From positions 62,001 through 126,000 of the forward strand of contig NZ_QMBQ01000008.1 in the NCBI RefSeq assembly GCF_003289965.1: a stretch of 64,000 nucleotides of DNA. Reading direction: 5' to 3'. Source of the DNA: Mesorhizobium atlanticum (GTDB lineage Bacteria > Pseudomonadota > Alphaproteobacteria > Rhizobiales > Rhizobiaceae). A program made the translations under genes and the position numbers. The notes beneath the pieces were generated by a model. It searched no databases, was not told the origin of the DNA, and saw only the letters and a list, made by a program, of their open reading frames with translations. Below, in pieces: positions 37,601-45,667 of the stretch. The number at the start of each line of letters is the position of its first letter. The stretch's first letter is position 1.

Positions 37601-40244
37601 CGTGCGCCGCGACCTGATGGACGAGCCGACCTACAAGACGCTGCTGTCGGTCGCTCGGGTGGTTCTTCACACCCGCAACGGCACGATCTTCGACCAGCTC
37701 GAACGCGCCGAGACGGCGGCGCTGCAGGCCCGCGATGCCTTGCTGCAGGCGGAGGGCGGCTCGCCGCGCGAGCCCAGCCCGCCGCTGCCCTTGCCTGTTC
37801 CGGCAAGCCAGGCTGGAACCGACATCGCCGCCGACGGCCGAGGCCTCAGCCTCTGGAACGGCTTTGGCGGCTTCGACGGCGACGGCCGCCACTATGTCAC
37901 GCGGCTGACCGGACGCCGTGTGACGCCGCAGCCCTGGATCAACGTCATCTCCAACGCGTCCTTCGGCTTCCACGTCTCGGCCGAAGGCGCAGGCTTCACC
38001 TGGAGCCGCAACAGCCGCGACTATCAGCTGACGCCATGGTCGAACGACCCGGTGTCGAACCGGCCGGGCGAGGGCTTCTATGTCTTCGACCACGCCAGCG
38101 GTAAGGCGTTCTCGCCGATGGCAGCCACGGTTCGCGATCCGTCGATGACCTACGAGACCTGGCACGGCCAGGGCTTCTCGACCTTCCGCTCCAAGCGCGG
38201 CCCCTTGTCGATGGACCTGACGCAGGTGGTGGATCCCGTCGATCCGGTGAAGATCAGCCGGCTGCGCATCCAGAATTCCGGATCCGTGCCGGCGCGGCTG
38301 CGCGTCTATGCTTATGCCGAATGGGTGCTGGGCGGCCATCGCTCGCGCACCGCGGCGACCATCGTGCCTTCGCGCGATGCGGCGACGGGCGCGCTTCTGG
38401 CCCAAAACCCCTATGGCCTCGACTTCGGCGAGCGTGTCGCCTTCCTGGGGGCAAGCCACCCGATCCATTCGGTGACTGCCGACCGCTCCGAATTCATCGG
38501 CAGGCACGGCACGACGGAGTATCCGCAGGCCGTGCTCGGCGGGCTGGCGCTCTCCGGTCGCATCGAGGCTGGCGACGACCCTTGCGCTGTTCTTGCCAGC
38601 GACATCGACATCCCCGCCGGCGGCGACGTCACGCTGTCCTGGCTGCTTGGCGACGCGGCCACGCCCGCCGAGGCAAGCGCGCTGGTGCAGATCCATCGCG
38701 GCAAGGATTTCGACCAGCGCCTCGCCGACAATGAAAAGGCCTGGCGCGGCTTCCTCGACACCATCCAGGTCGAGACGCCGGACGAGGCGATGAACGCCAT
38801 GGTCAACCACTGGCTGCCCTACCAGAGCCTGGCCTGCCGCATCCGCGCGCGCTCGGCCTTCTACCAGGCCAGCGGCGCCTTCGGCTTCCGTGACCAGTTG
38901 CAGGACACGTTGGCGCTTCTGGCGCACGATCCGAAGCTGGCGCGCGACCAGATCCTCAATGCGGCGCGCCGGCAGTTCCCGGAGGGTGACGTGCAGCATT
39001 GGTGGCTGCCGCGCACCGACGCCGGGGTGCGCACCATGATCTCGGACGACGTCGTCTGGCTGGCACATGCGACGGCCCGCTACATCGAGGTGACCGGCGA
39101 CGCCGCGATCCTCAAGGAACAGTTGCCCTTCATCGACGGGCAGCAACTCGGCGAAGGCGAGCATGACGCCTTCTTCACGCCCGAGATCACCAAAAACACC
39201 GCTTCGCTTTACGACCATTGCGCGCGGGCGCTCGATCTCGCGATCAAGCGCAGCAGCCCTGCCGGCCTGCCGCTCATCCTCGGCGGCGACTGGAACGACG
39301 GCATGAACCGTGTCGGCGAGGGCGGCAAGGGCGAGAGCGTGTGGTTGGGCTGGTTCCTCCTGAAGACCCTCACCGACTTCGCGCCCGTCGCCAAGGGGCA
39401 GGGCGACGCCAAGCGGGCGCAGGCATGGACAAAGCATGCGGACGCGCTGAAGCGGGCGCTGGAAAGCACCGCTTGGGACGGCCAGTGGTACCGGCGCGGC
39501 AGCTTCGACGACGGCACGCCGCTCGGCTCGCACAGTTCGGATGAGTGCAAGATCGACTCCATCGCCCAGTCCTGGAGCGTGCTGTCGGGCGAGGGCGATC
39601 CGGCGCGCTCGACGACGGCCATGGAGCAGGCCACCGAAATGCTGGTCGATGACGAGCTCAAGATCGTCAAGCTGTTCACGCCGCCCTTCTCGAAGAGCGA
39701 GAAGGACCCCGGCTACATCAAGAGCTATCCGCCGGGCGTGCGTGAGAATGGCGGCCAGTACACCCATGCCGCCACCTGGTTCGTGATCGCGCTCGCCGAA
39801 ATGGGACGCACCGACGAGGCCTATCGCTGCTTCTCGATGCTGAACCCGGTCAACCACGCCTCGGACGAGGCGGCGGCCGAACACTACCGCGTCGAGCCCT
39901 ATGTCGTGGCCGCCGACATCTATTCCGGCGAAGGCAAGGGTGGTCGCGGCGGCTGGACCTGGTACACGGGCTCGGCCGGCTGGCTTTACCGCGCCGCGGT
40001 GGAAGGCATCCTCGGCATCGAGCGGCGCGGCAAGGAGATCACGTTTAGGCCGAAGCTGCCCGGACACTGGGACGGCTACGCCGCGACGCTCAAGATGTTC
40101 GGCGGTGAAATCAAGCTTCGCGTCATCCGCGACAAAAAGACCAAGTCGATCTCGCTAGAAGTCGATGGTTCGAAGAAAAAATCGGCTTCTTTCGAGCCGA
40201 AAGCCGGCGACAAGACAGAGGTCGTCGTCAGGATACCTGCGTAA
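31665..40244 (+). CDS. ndvB: cyclic beta-1,2-glucan synthase
   Basis: A 2859-residue inner-membrane enzyme of the NdvB/ChvB/Cgs type, of the expected giant size. It starts, extends and cyclises beta-1,2-glucan from UDP-glucose. The N-terminal third holds membrane segments at about 410-485, the glycosyltransferase 84 domain with LDADTRT (about 632) and HHRWARGDWQ (about 783), and more membrane helices after 820. The C-terminal part is a GH94 phosphorylase-like domain thought to set ring size (VEPYVVAADIY and GGWTWYTGSAGW near the end). The product is needed for osmotic adaptation and host interaction in rhizobia. The exporter ndvA follows. Confidence 0.97.
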   Translation: MNIQTNPNKIEQTSAGFPTVTEAPIRSNFLPEDRLRALGVALAKGEVKELFGLAPFEFQARIRDSAKKILEVYRSTNAAQAKGETITPAAQWLLDNNYLVEETIFQVKRDLPRRFYRQLPTLTLGDGTVLPRAFVVAWSYVEHSDSSVSANMFKAIVEGFQSVEPMKIGELWALPSLLRFVLIENLRRIAVRVDRTRQMRHIANEVADRVLATDDNADRTRILSHYSAHAQDTTFATQLLYRLRDGSQNAGRALEWLEGELEKTGSDAEEIIISEHQTLSSGNVTTGNIIRGLRLINDVDWTVWFEGVSRIDTLLREKTDFANLDFFSRDQYRTAIEQLSRRSELSEYRVAEKAIELAGHTPGVTDASGVPETADPDVHTDVGFFLVGPRRQELERAIGYRPPFYVTFKRAFASAGWLGIVVPVFLLTALLLVLSGRALANLGLSVESITLMLALFAVPASEGALAFFNTVVALFLKPTRLVGYDYNKHGIPAEARTLVVVPSLIGSRDDVEENIRNIEVHHLANTAEEIHFALLSDWPDSKTEIDAADIEILQYARDEIARLNARYPSEGSPRFYLLHRRRLYNQAQGCWMGWERKRGKLHELNLLLRGDSDTTFLPLDVPLPEKVVYVMTLDADTRTTRDAVSSLVGKLAHPLNRPHFDPVKRVVSAGYTILQPRITASLTSGDDASFFQRVFSANRGLDPYVFAVSDVYQDVFGDGSFTGKGLYHVDAFEAALKNRIDENTILSHDLLEGALARAALVTDVELVEDYPTRYSVDASRHHRWARGDWQLLGYIFDPRSGVPALSRWKMVDNLRRSLTPIFWVMACVAGWTLLPFTQAAQWQALLILSLFMAPTFDIVNGILPKSGDQTPRGHFSALARDTVFGTALVALKVLLMAHLAWMMGDAIIRTIYRLFVSRQNLLEWRTASQAAKGGNDLGAYYGMMYGAVIIGVVGLAIPVLADSTGAFVAFFFAIFWIASPAVACWISRSAETEDRLRISSADVHALRTYARRTWHYFETFVTPEQHHLPPDNFQESPAPVVAPRTSPTNIGVYLLSVVSARDFGWISLSDAITRIDATMTTIENMPRDRGHLYNWYDTTTLKPLYPLYISAVDSGNLAGHLVAVAASCAEWAEAPSVHLQGDFEGIIDTVTILDESLDELPDDRRQLRPLRQRLADRLDGMRRAVATIKAQPEMASIRTINLAVLAGEIRKLATAIHTEAASPKSDVIADWAERLEATCEAHVHDSHNDESAVAALRAKLLALRERCRRYAFEMDFSFLMRQERKLLSIGYRVEDRQLDESCYDLLASEARLTSLFAIAKGDLPTEHWFRLGRPIVEIGFQGALMSWSGSMFEYLMPPLVMKEPQGSILNQTSKLIIKRQIQYARSKNVPWGISEAAYNARDRELTYQYTNFGVPGLGLKRGLGQNTVIAPYATILAAQFSPREAVQNLRRLRSIGALGRHGFYDAVDFTPQRVPEGTDHAVVQNYMAHHSGMSIAAVADAIFEGRLRERFHSDPVIESAELLLQEKAPRDIPTATVRTEADERSKDETETESPDSRVILDPIKALRATNVMSNGRYSVMVTATGSGYSRFGELAVTRWQPDPSEDRLGSYIFLRDTATGDWWSATAEPKRAEGERVQTLFADDKASFTKSVGSLRSEVECIVISEGNGEGRRITLYNDGATDRHIEVTSFTELVLGNEASDNAHPAFSKMFVETEIAPNNSAIFATRRRRDKNDPDLTMVHFVTDPSGPSRDAEAETDRRAFIGRGRTIADAVAFDPGVRLSGSQGFTLDPVAALRRQVRVPANKKISLTFWTAVGANRGELDEAIARLDHQESFARQAMLAWTRSQVQTRHLGLSLTDAANVQKLARYLIYPDPFLRLPAESIASGLGRQSSLWPTSISGDFPIFLVRIGDVADLEIVAQALRFQEYMRARGMMIDFVVVNEQASSYVQDLQRAVETLCENSRLRGRELGPRQHIFAVRRDLMDEPTYKTLLSVARVVLHTRNGTIFDQLERAETAALQARDALLQAEGGSPREPSPPLPLPVPASQAGTDIAADGRGLSLWNGFGGFDGDGRHYVTRLTGRRVTPQPWINVISNASFGFHVSAEGAGFTWSRNSRDYQLTPWSNDPVSNRPGEGFYVFDHASGKAFSPMAATVRDPSMTYETWHGQGFSTFRSKRGPLSMDLTQVVDPVDPVKISRLRIQNSGSVPARLRVYAYAEWVLGGHRSRTAATIVPSRDAATGALLAQNPYGLDFGERVAFLGASHPIHSVTADRSEFIGRHGTTEYPQAVLGGLALSGRIEAGDDPCAVLASDIDIPAGGDVTLSWLLGDAATPAEASALVQIHRGKDFDQRLADNEKAWRGFLDTIQVETPDEAMNAMVNHWLPYQSLACRIRARSAFYQASGAFGFRDQLQDTLALLAHDPKLARDQILNAARRQFPEGDVQHWWLPRTDAGVRTMISDDVVWLAHATARYIEVTGDAAILKEQLPFIDGQQLGEGEHDAFFTPEITKNTASLYDHCARALDLAIKRSSPAGLPLILGGDWNDGMNRVGEGGKGESVWLGWFLLKTLTDFAPVAKGQGDAKRAQAWTKHADALKRALESTAWDGQWYRRGSFDDGTPLGSHSSDECKIDSIAQSWSVLSGEGDPARSTTAMEQATEMLVDDELKIVKLFTPPFSKSEKDPGYIKSYPPGVRENGGQYTHAATWFVIALAEMGRTDEAYRCFSMLNPVNHASDEAAAEHYRVEPYVVAADIYSGEGKGGRGGWTWYTGSAGWLYRAAVEGILGIERRGKEITFRPKLPGHWDGYAATLKMFGGEIKLRVIRDKKTKSISLEVDGSKKKSASFEPKAGDKTEVVVRIPA

Positions 40245-40262
40245 AATCAAAGGCTTGGCTAG

Positions 40263-40306
40263 TCGGCCGCGCATCCCTCGGGGTGCGCGGCCGATCGCTG
40301 TTTTTT
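40263..40306 (+). terminator. rho-independent terminator of ndvB
   Basis: TCGGCCGCGCATCC pairs with its complement GGGTGCGCGGCCGA (one G-T pair) to form a stem of about 14 bases with a 4-base loop, followed after a few bases by TTTTTT (40301-40306). It starts 19 bases after the ndvB stop. Confidence 0.85.
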
Positions 40307-40533
40307 ACTTGGCGTCGCTCCTGAGCGCGATCGCGCGCCTTCCTTTAGAGCAGGCTAAGCAAGCGGGTTGTGATTAAAAATGTGGCAGCGGGGGCAAAGT
40401 GCCATTATTTTGCCGCAAGGCTGACATTTCACCTTTTATCTCAAACCGTTAGGTGATCACGTCAGATTTCGTACCGTCGTCATCTTTTGTTCGCTAAATG
40501 GGAACGGAAGGGATAGACGACGCATTGTTTCGC

Positions 40534-40555
40534 GACACGTTTACCGTTACGTGTC
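40534..40555. promoter_or_regulatory. inverted repeat upstream of ndvA
   Basis: GACACGT (40534-40540) and ACGTGTC (40549-40555) are exact inverted repeats with an 8-base spacer, ending 64 bases before the ndvA GTG. It could be an operator or a leader hairpin. Confidence 0.45.
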
Positions 40556-40619
40556 AAAAAATGGTGCGGTGCACAATACGGGCATTGAGCACGGACAAGA
40601 GTTTGGCGGAGTAGCTGAA

Positions 40620-42389
40620 GTGTCACTTCTGCAGATCTACTTTAGAGCGCTGGGTTATCTGGCGGCCGACAAGAAGCGCGTCGCGCTGATTTGCGGCGCC
40701 AACGTCGCGCTCGCGGCGATCGCGATCCTTGAGCCGATCCTGCTCGGCAGGGTGATCGGTGCCATCTCCGAAAACGGCCCTGTGTTTTCGACGCTCGCCG
40801 TATGGGCCGCACTCGGTGCTTTCAACGTGGTCGCCTTCGTGCTGGTGGCGCGCGGCGCCGACCGCTTCGCCCATGCCCGCCGCTCGGAAGTGCTGTGCCA
40901 GTCCTTCGAGCGCGTGATCACCATGCCGCTTGCCTGGCACCATCAGCGCGGCACATCCAATTCGCTGCACACGCTGCTGCGCGCCGTCGAAACCCTGTTC
41001 AGCCTGTGGCTTGAATTCATGCGCGTGCATTTGTCGACGGCCATCGCGCTGGTGCTGCTGGTGCCGACCGCGCTCGCCATGGACATCCGCATGTCCGTCG
41101 TGCTGCTCGGCCTCGGCATTCTCTACGTCGGCATCGGCCGTATCGTCATGCGCCGCACCAAGTCGGGGCAGACCGCCGTCGAGCGCCATTACCACACCGT
41201 CTTTGCCCATGTGTCGGACTCGGTCAGCAACGTCGCCGTGCTGCAAAGCTACAACCGCATCGGCCATGAGACCGCGACGCTGAAGCGTTACGTCAAGGAC
41301 CTGCTCGACGCGCAGAACCCGGTGCTTGACTGGTGGGCGATCGCCAATGCGCTGAACCGCCTGTCGTCGACCATCTCGATGATGATCGTGCTGTCGATCG
41401 GCGCCTATCTCGTCACCCGTGGCCAGCTCCGCGTCGGCGACGTCGTCGCCTTCACCGGCTTTGCCGGGATGCTGATCGCCCGTCTCGACCAGATGTCGGC
41501 CTTCACCACCCAGATTTCCGAGGCCCGCGCCAAGCTCGAGGATTTCTACCGCCTCGAGGACTCGGCCGCCGAAGCCATCGAGCCGGATGGCCTGCGTGAG
41601 CTCACCAACGTCACCGGCCATGTGCGCTTCGAGGACGTCAGCTTCGAGTTCGCCAATTCCGGTCATGGCATCGAGGACGTCTCGTTCGAGGTCCAGGCTG
41701 GCCAGACGGTCGCCATCGTCGGCCCGACCGGTGCCGGCAAGACGACGCTGATCAATCTGCTGCAGCGGGTCTTCACGCCGTCCAGCGGCCGTATCCTGAT
41801 CGACGGCATCGATACCAAGACCGTGACCCGCAAGTCGCTGCGTCACTCGATCGCCACCGTCTTCCAGGACGCCGGCCTGCTCAACCGCTCGATCGAGGAC
41901 AATATCCGCGTTGGCCGCGCCGATGCGAGCAATGACGAGGTGCACGCCGCCGCCAATGCCGCCGCCGCCCAGGACTTTATCCTGGCCAAGAGCAGCGGCT
42001 ACGACACCGTCGTCGGCGAGCGCGGCGGCCAGCTCTCGGGCGGCGAGCGCCAGCGTATCGCCATTGCCCGCGCCGTGCTGAAGGATGCGCCGATCCTGGT
42101 GCTCGACGAGGCGACCAGCGCGCTCGACGTGGAAACCGAGGATCGCGTCAAGGAAGCGATCGACGAACTGCGCCGCAACCGCACGACCTTCATCATCGCC
42201 CACCGCCTGACCACCGTTCGCGACGCCGACCTCGTCGTCTTCATGGATAAGGGCAGGGTGGTCGAGATGGGCGGCTTCACCGAGCTGTCGCTGCGCAATG
42301 GCCGCTTCGCCGCCCTGCTGCGCGCCGGTGGCCTGCTCAATGACGAAGAAGTCCGCCGCCTCAGCCGTCCGGTGACGGAAGCGGCGTAA
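40620..42389 (+). CDS. ndvA: cyclic beta-1,2-glucan exporter, ABC transporter with fused ATPase
   Basis: A 589-residue half-transporter: six membrane helices in residues about 20-310 and an ATPase domain with Walker A GPTGAGKTT, signature LSGGERQR and Walker B ILVLDEATS. It moves cyclic glucan made by NdvB to the periplasm. The start is taken as GTG at 40620 because the product then begins VSLLQIYFRALGYLA, like NdvA proteins, and GGAG (40608-40611) lies 8 bases before; the longer frame from GTG 40551 lacks both supports. Confidence 0.94.
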   Translation: MSLLQIYFRALGYLAADKKRVALICGANVALAAIAILEPILLGRVIGAISENGPVFSTLAVWAALGAFNVVAFVLVARGADRFAHARRSEVLCQSFERVITMPLAWHHQRGTSNSLHTLLRAVETLFSLWLEFMRVHLSTAIALVLLVPTALAMDIRMSVVLLGLGILYVGIGRIVMRRTKSGQTAVERHYHTVFAHVSDSVSNVAVLQSYNRIGHETATLKRYVKDLLDAQNPVLDWWAIANALNRLSSTISMMIVLSIGAYLVTRGQLRVGDVVAFTGFAGMLIARLDQMSAFTTQISEARAKLEDFYRLEDSAAEAIEPDGLRELTNVTGHVRFEDVSFEFANSGHGIEDVSFEVQAGQTVAIVGPTGAGKTTLINLLQRVFTPSSGRILIDGIDTKTVTRKSLRHSIATVFQDAGLLNRSIEDNIRVGRADASNDEVHAAANAAAAQDFILAKSSGYDTVVGERGGQLSGGERQRIAIARAVLKDAPILVLDEATSALDVETEDRVKEAIDELRRNRTTFIIAHRLTTVRDADLVVFMDKGRVVEMGGFTELSLRNGRFAALLRAGGLLNDEEVRRLSRPVTEAA

Positions 42390-42400
42390 AAGCACAGCGC

Positions 42401-42430
42401 TTCCCCTTCTCCCACAAGGGGGGAAGGGAA
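42401..42430. repeat. short G/C-run hairpin after ndvA
   Basis: TTCCCCTTCTCCC is followed after ACAA by GGGGGGAAGGGAA, an imperfect stem like the inner module of the larger repeats in this window. It lies 11 bases after the ndvA stop and could also end its transcript. Confidence 0.5.
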
Positions 42431-42466
42431 TTGCCCCCGACACATTGCCGGTCTATTTAGGTCGCC

Positions 42467-43225
42467 ATGAGCGACACCACCTCACGCTTTTCCGGCTGGA
42501 TTGATCTCGCCAACCCGACGCGCTTCGTCGGGCTGGCCGACAAGGTCATTCCGTGGTTGGCGGCGGCGGCGGCGATCCTGCTATCGGTCGGCCTCTATAT
42601 GAGCTTCACCGCGCCGGAGGATTTCCAGCAGGGCATCACCGTGCGCATCATGTACATCCACGTGCCGTTCGCCTGGCTCGCCATGATGTGCTACACGATC
42701 ATGGCGATCTCGGCGCTGGGCACGCTGGTCTGGCGCCATCCGCTGGCCGATGTCGCGCTGAAATCGGCCGCTCCGATCGGCGCCACCTTTACCGCGCTCG
42801 CGCTGATCACCGGCTCCATCTGGGGCAAGCCGATGTGGGGCACATGGTGGGTGTGGGATGCCCGGCTGACCTCGGTCTTCGTGCTTTTCCTGATGTATCT
42901 CGGCATCATCGCGCTGACCCGCGCGCTGGATGACGCCGGCCGCGCCGCCTGGGCCGCCGCCATCATCACGCTGGTCGGCTTCATCAACGTCCCGATCATC
43001 AAATTCTCGGTCGACTGGTGGAACACGCTGCACCAGCCCGCCTCGGTCTTCCGTCTTGGCGGCCCGACCATCGATCCTTCGATGCTGTGGCCGCTCGCCG
43101 TCATGGCGCTGGGCTTCACCGTGCTGTTCTTCGCCCTTCATCTGATGGCGATGCGCACGGAGATCTTCCGGCGGCGGGTGACGGCTATGCGGAGAGTTGC
43201 GGCAAGGCAGGCCGAGCGGATCTGA
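42467..43225 (+). CDS. ccmC: haem exporter/handling protein CcmC
   Basis: A 252-residue membrane protein of the cytochrome c maturation system. The WWD haem-binding motif is WGTWWVWDARLTS (about 124-136), flanked by H65 and H189 as external haem ligands, with six membrane segments. CcmC loads haem onto CcmE. In many alphaproteobacteria it lies in ccmABCDG; here ndvA precedes it and an unrelated gene follows, with no ccmD or ccmG visible in the 222 bases downstream. Confidence 0.93.
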   Translation: MSDTTSRFSGWIDLANPTRFVGLADKVIPWLAAAAAILLSVGLYMSFTAPEDFQQGITVRIMYIHVPFAWLAMMCYTIMAISALGTLVWRHPLADVALKSAAPIGATFTALALITGSIWGKPMWGTWWVWDARLTSVFVLFLMYLGIIALTRALDDAGRAAWAAAIITLVGFINVPIIKFSVDWWNTLHQPASVFRLGGPTIDPSMLWPLAVMALGFTVLFFALHLMAMRTEIFRRRVTAMRRVAARQAERI

Positions 43226-43370
43226 CCTGCTCTGGGGTGAGAAGCGGTCCGCGTCAGCGGACCAAAAGCCAACTGCCTGGCTTTTCGAGCTTCGAGCGCC
43301 CTGAGCTTGCGAAGGGCCGGGTCGAGGCCGCGAAGCGGGGTGTTCCAGGGAACGCGAACGTCTCACTCCG

Positions 43371-43439
43371 CTGGAACACCCCTCATCCGTCTCGGCGCTA
43401 ACGCGCCGATCCACCTTCTCCCACAGGGGAGAAGAGAAA
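43371..43439. repeat. intergenic repeat element after ccmC
   Basis: A CACCCCTCATCC module, an inner palindrome CGGCGCTAACGCGCCG and CTTCTCCCACAGGGGAGAAG follow one another. The modules match parts of the repeats at 23065-23202 and 45441-45627. It lies before the convergent gene that ends at 43448. Confidence 0.6.
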
Positions 43440-43447
43440 GGTGCGCT

Positions 43448-44518
43448 TCACCCCATCTTCCCTCTCGCCGTCACTGGCAGAGTTTCCAGCACCGTGTCGC
43501 CATCGATCAGATGCACCTGATCGAACAAATTCGTCACCACGCAGCAATGATCGGGAACGACGCGCACGCGTTCGCCGATGCGCAAGGCGGCGCCGTCGGA
43601 GAGCGTGACGGTGCCATGCTCTTCGCTCAATCCGGTGACGCGGGCGCCAGGCAGGCCCAGCAACTCGCCGAACTCCGGCAGGCCGAGCGTGTCGGAGGAC
43701 AGCGCCTTGCTGCCTGAGTCAAGGATGGCGCGGGTCGGGGTCGGGTGGCTGACCACGGTGGCAAGCACCGTCAGCGCGCAGTCGTCCAGCGTGCCGACAC
43801 CTTTGGCGACCTGGTAGCGGTCGAGATAGATATAGGTGCCGGGCCGGTACTCGGTGACGATGCTGTTCTCGCCGGAGCGCCACATATCCGGCGTGCCGCC
43901 GCTGGAGACGCGCGCGCATTCGAGCCCCGCCGCGGCAAGCGCGTCGTGCGCGCTTTTCAGCCAAGCCTCGGCCTCCGCCGCGCGGCCGGCCGCCGGATAG
44001 GTCATCAGCCCGCCGAAGGCGAGGCCCTTGGCCTGGTCAATGACCTTCGCCAGCGCCACCGCGTCGGCCGGGGCCTGCACGCCACAGCGGCCCATGCCGG
44101 TGTCGCACTCGACCAGCACCTGCAGCGGATGACCGGCATCGGTGAAGGTGGCGGCAAGGCCTTCCAGCGTCTCATGGCTGTCCGCGGTCACCGACAGCGT
44201 CACGCGCCCATGCAGCGCCTTCAGCCGCTCCAGCTTGGCACGCCCAAGGATGTTGTAGGGCAGAAAAATATCCTCAAGTCCGGCATCGGCCATCACTTCG
44301 GCCTCGCCGATCTTCTGGCACGTGATACCGACGGCGCCGGCCGCGACCTGCTTCTTCGCCCAGTAGGGCAGCTTGTGCGTCTTGATGTGCGGCCGCAGCT
44401 TCAACCCGTGCGCGTCCGCATGCGCCTGCGCCTTTTTGATGTTGGCTTCCGCGCGGGCCGCATCGATTAGGATCGCCGGCGTGTCGAGGTCGTCAATGCT
44501 TGGCATGAAAGTCACCAT
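43448..44518 (-). CDS. D-threonine aldolase / D-serine dehydratase-like PLP enzyme
   Basis: A 356-residue fold-type III PLP enzyme. RPHIKTHK (residues 42-49) carries the PLP lysine, and DHCCVVTN near the C-terminus provides the His/Cys metal ligands of this group. It probably cleaves or dehydrates a D-beta-hydroxy amino acid; the precise substrate is unclear. ATG at 44518 is preceded by GGGAGA; ATG at 44506 is an alternative. It is divergent from the D-lyxose isomerase-like gene. Confidence 0.85.
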   Translation of the reverse strand: MVTFMPSIDDLDTPAILIDAARAEANIKKAQAHADAHGLKLRPHIKTHKLPYWAKKQVAAGAVGITCQKIGEAEVMADAGLEDIFLPYNILGRAKLERLKALHGRVTLSVTADSHETLEGLAATFTDAGHPLQVLVECDTGMGRCGVQAPADAVALAKVIDQAKGLAFGGLMTYPAAGRAAEAEAWLKSAHDALAAAGLECARVSSGGTPDMWRSGENSIVTEYRPGTYIYLDRYQVAKGVGTLDDCALTVLATVVSHPTPTRAILDSGSKALSSDTLGLPEFGELLGLPGARVTGLSEEHGTVTLSDGAALRIGERVRVVPDHCCVVTNLFDQVHLIDGDTVLETLPVTARGKMG

Positions 44519-44715
44519 TCAAGGCATGTCTCCCGAGAGTGAGATCCGGTTTCGGGATAAAGACATGCGTAAAATCGGAAAGTCCGGTTGGGTTTATGGT
44601 CCCGATCCGGCCGGATGTCACGGGGCCAGAGCGGCGGGTTTGCGTCGACAGCGGACCGGCATTGGACTATTCGGATGAACAGATTTCAGCAGGCCTCGGC
44701 CGGAGGAGGACAACC

Positions 44716-45402
44716 ATGAAGCGTTCCAGGATCAACGACATCATCCGCGAAGCCGACGCCTTCATCCGCTCCTTCGGCTATATCATGCCGCCCTTCGCCT
44801 ACTGGTCGCCGGAAGAGATGAAGGCGCACAAGGCCGACTCCTCCGCCATCTTCACCTCGCGCCTCGGCTGGGACATCACCGACTACGGCCAGGAGAAGTT
44901 CGATGAGCTCGGCCTGTTCCTGTTCACCGTGCGCAATGGCCGCTACGAGGACATGAAGCTCGGCATGGGCATGCTCTATGCCGAAAAGATCATGATCTCG
45001 CGCAAGGATCAGCTCTCGCCGATGCACCGCCACAACATCAAGGCCGAGGACATCATCAACCGCGGCGGCGGCAGGCTGGTGCTGGAACTCTTCATGCATG
45101 ACCGCGACGGCGGCATCGACCCGAAGGCCGAAGTCTCGGTGCCGGTCGACGGTACAATCACCAGATTGCCCGCGGGCGGGCTGCTCAAGCTCGATCCCGG
45201 CCAGAGCGTCACGCTTCTGCCCGGCGTCTGGCACGCCTTCTGGGCCGAGGGCAAGGATGTGCTGATCGGCGAGGTTTCGACCGTCAATGACGACCTCACC
45301 GACAACGTTTTCCGCGACCCGATCGGCCGCTTCTCCAACATCGACGAGGACGTCGCGCCGCTGCACCTTCTGGTGTCGGATTACGAGAAGTGGGTGGGGT
45401 AG
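44716..45402 (+). CDS. D-lyxose ketol-isomerase family cupin
   Basis: A 228-residue cupin of the D-lyxose isomerase family. Metal-binding residues are in MHRHNIKAEDIINRGGG and LLPGVWHAFWAE. The family isomerises D-lyxose to D-xylulose and sometimes other aldoses. ATG at 44716 follows a strong GGAGGAGG. It stands alone with no sugar transporter or kinase next to it, so its physiological substrate is uncertain. Confidence 0.85.
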   Translation: MKRSRINDIIREADAFIRSFGYIMPPFAYWSPEEMKAHKADSSAIFTSRLGWDITDYGQEKFDELGLFLFTVRNGRYEDMKLGMGMLYAEKIMISRKDQLSPMHRHNIKAEDIINRGGGRLVLELFMHDRDGGIDPKAEVSVPVDGTITRLPAGGLLKLDPGQSVTLLPGVWHAFWAEGKDVLIGEVSTVNDDLTDNVFRDPIGRFSNIDEDVAPLHLLVSDYEKWVG

Positions 45403-45440
45403 GACCGCTTCACGACCGGCAGTCTGGCTAGGCAGTCGAT

Positions 45441-45627
45441 CGGCGCCGCCCCTCATTGCCCTGCCGGGCATTTCTCCCCGTATGGTGACAGGGAGAAAGA
45501 CACCGTCGTGCACGATTTCGCCAATTGTGAGCGGTGCAGAACTGGCGCCGACGGTGCGGCCACAGCTCTCTTCTCCCCGTCACTATACGGGGAGAAGGTG
45601 CCGGCAGGCGGATGAGGGGCGGCGCCG
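45441..45627. repeat. intergenic inverted-repeat element, 187 bases
   Basis: The left arm (45441-45501) starts CGGCGCCGCCCCTCAT and includes CTGCCGGGCATTTCTCCCCG; the right arm (about 45571-45627) reads CTTCTCCCCG...GCCGGCAGGCGGATGAGGGGCGGCGCCG. The outermost bases are exact complements. The centre (45502-45570) is unique. It fills most of the 265-base gap between convergent genes. Confidence 0.75.
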
Positions 45628-45667
45628 ACGTTTCGCGATTGACGAGCCTGTCCCACAAGGATGTTTG

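Larger units (their letters stand above)
40245..40619 (+). other. intergenic region ndvB-ndvA, 375 bases
   Basis: After the ndvB terminator the stretch 40310-40619 is AT-richer than its surroundings and holds no convincing gene. An in-frame GTG at 40551 could extend ndvA by 23 codons, but the added residues do not resemble NdvA. The promoter of ndvA should lie here; a symmetrical repeat is at 40534-40555. Confidence 0.6.

Noticed and set aside
33999..40067. Open frame of 2022 codons antisense to ndvB
   Set aside because: High-GC codon use leaves the opposite frame open; the translation is rich in Arg/His/Ala, has no domain, and ndvB on the other strand is a full known protein.
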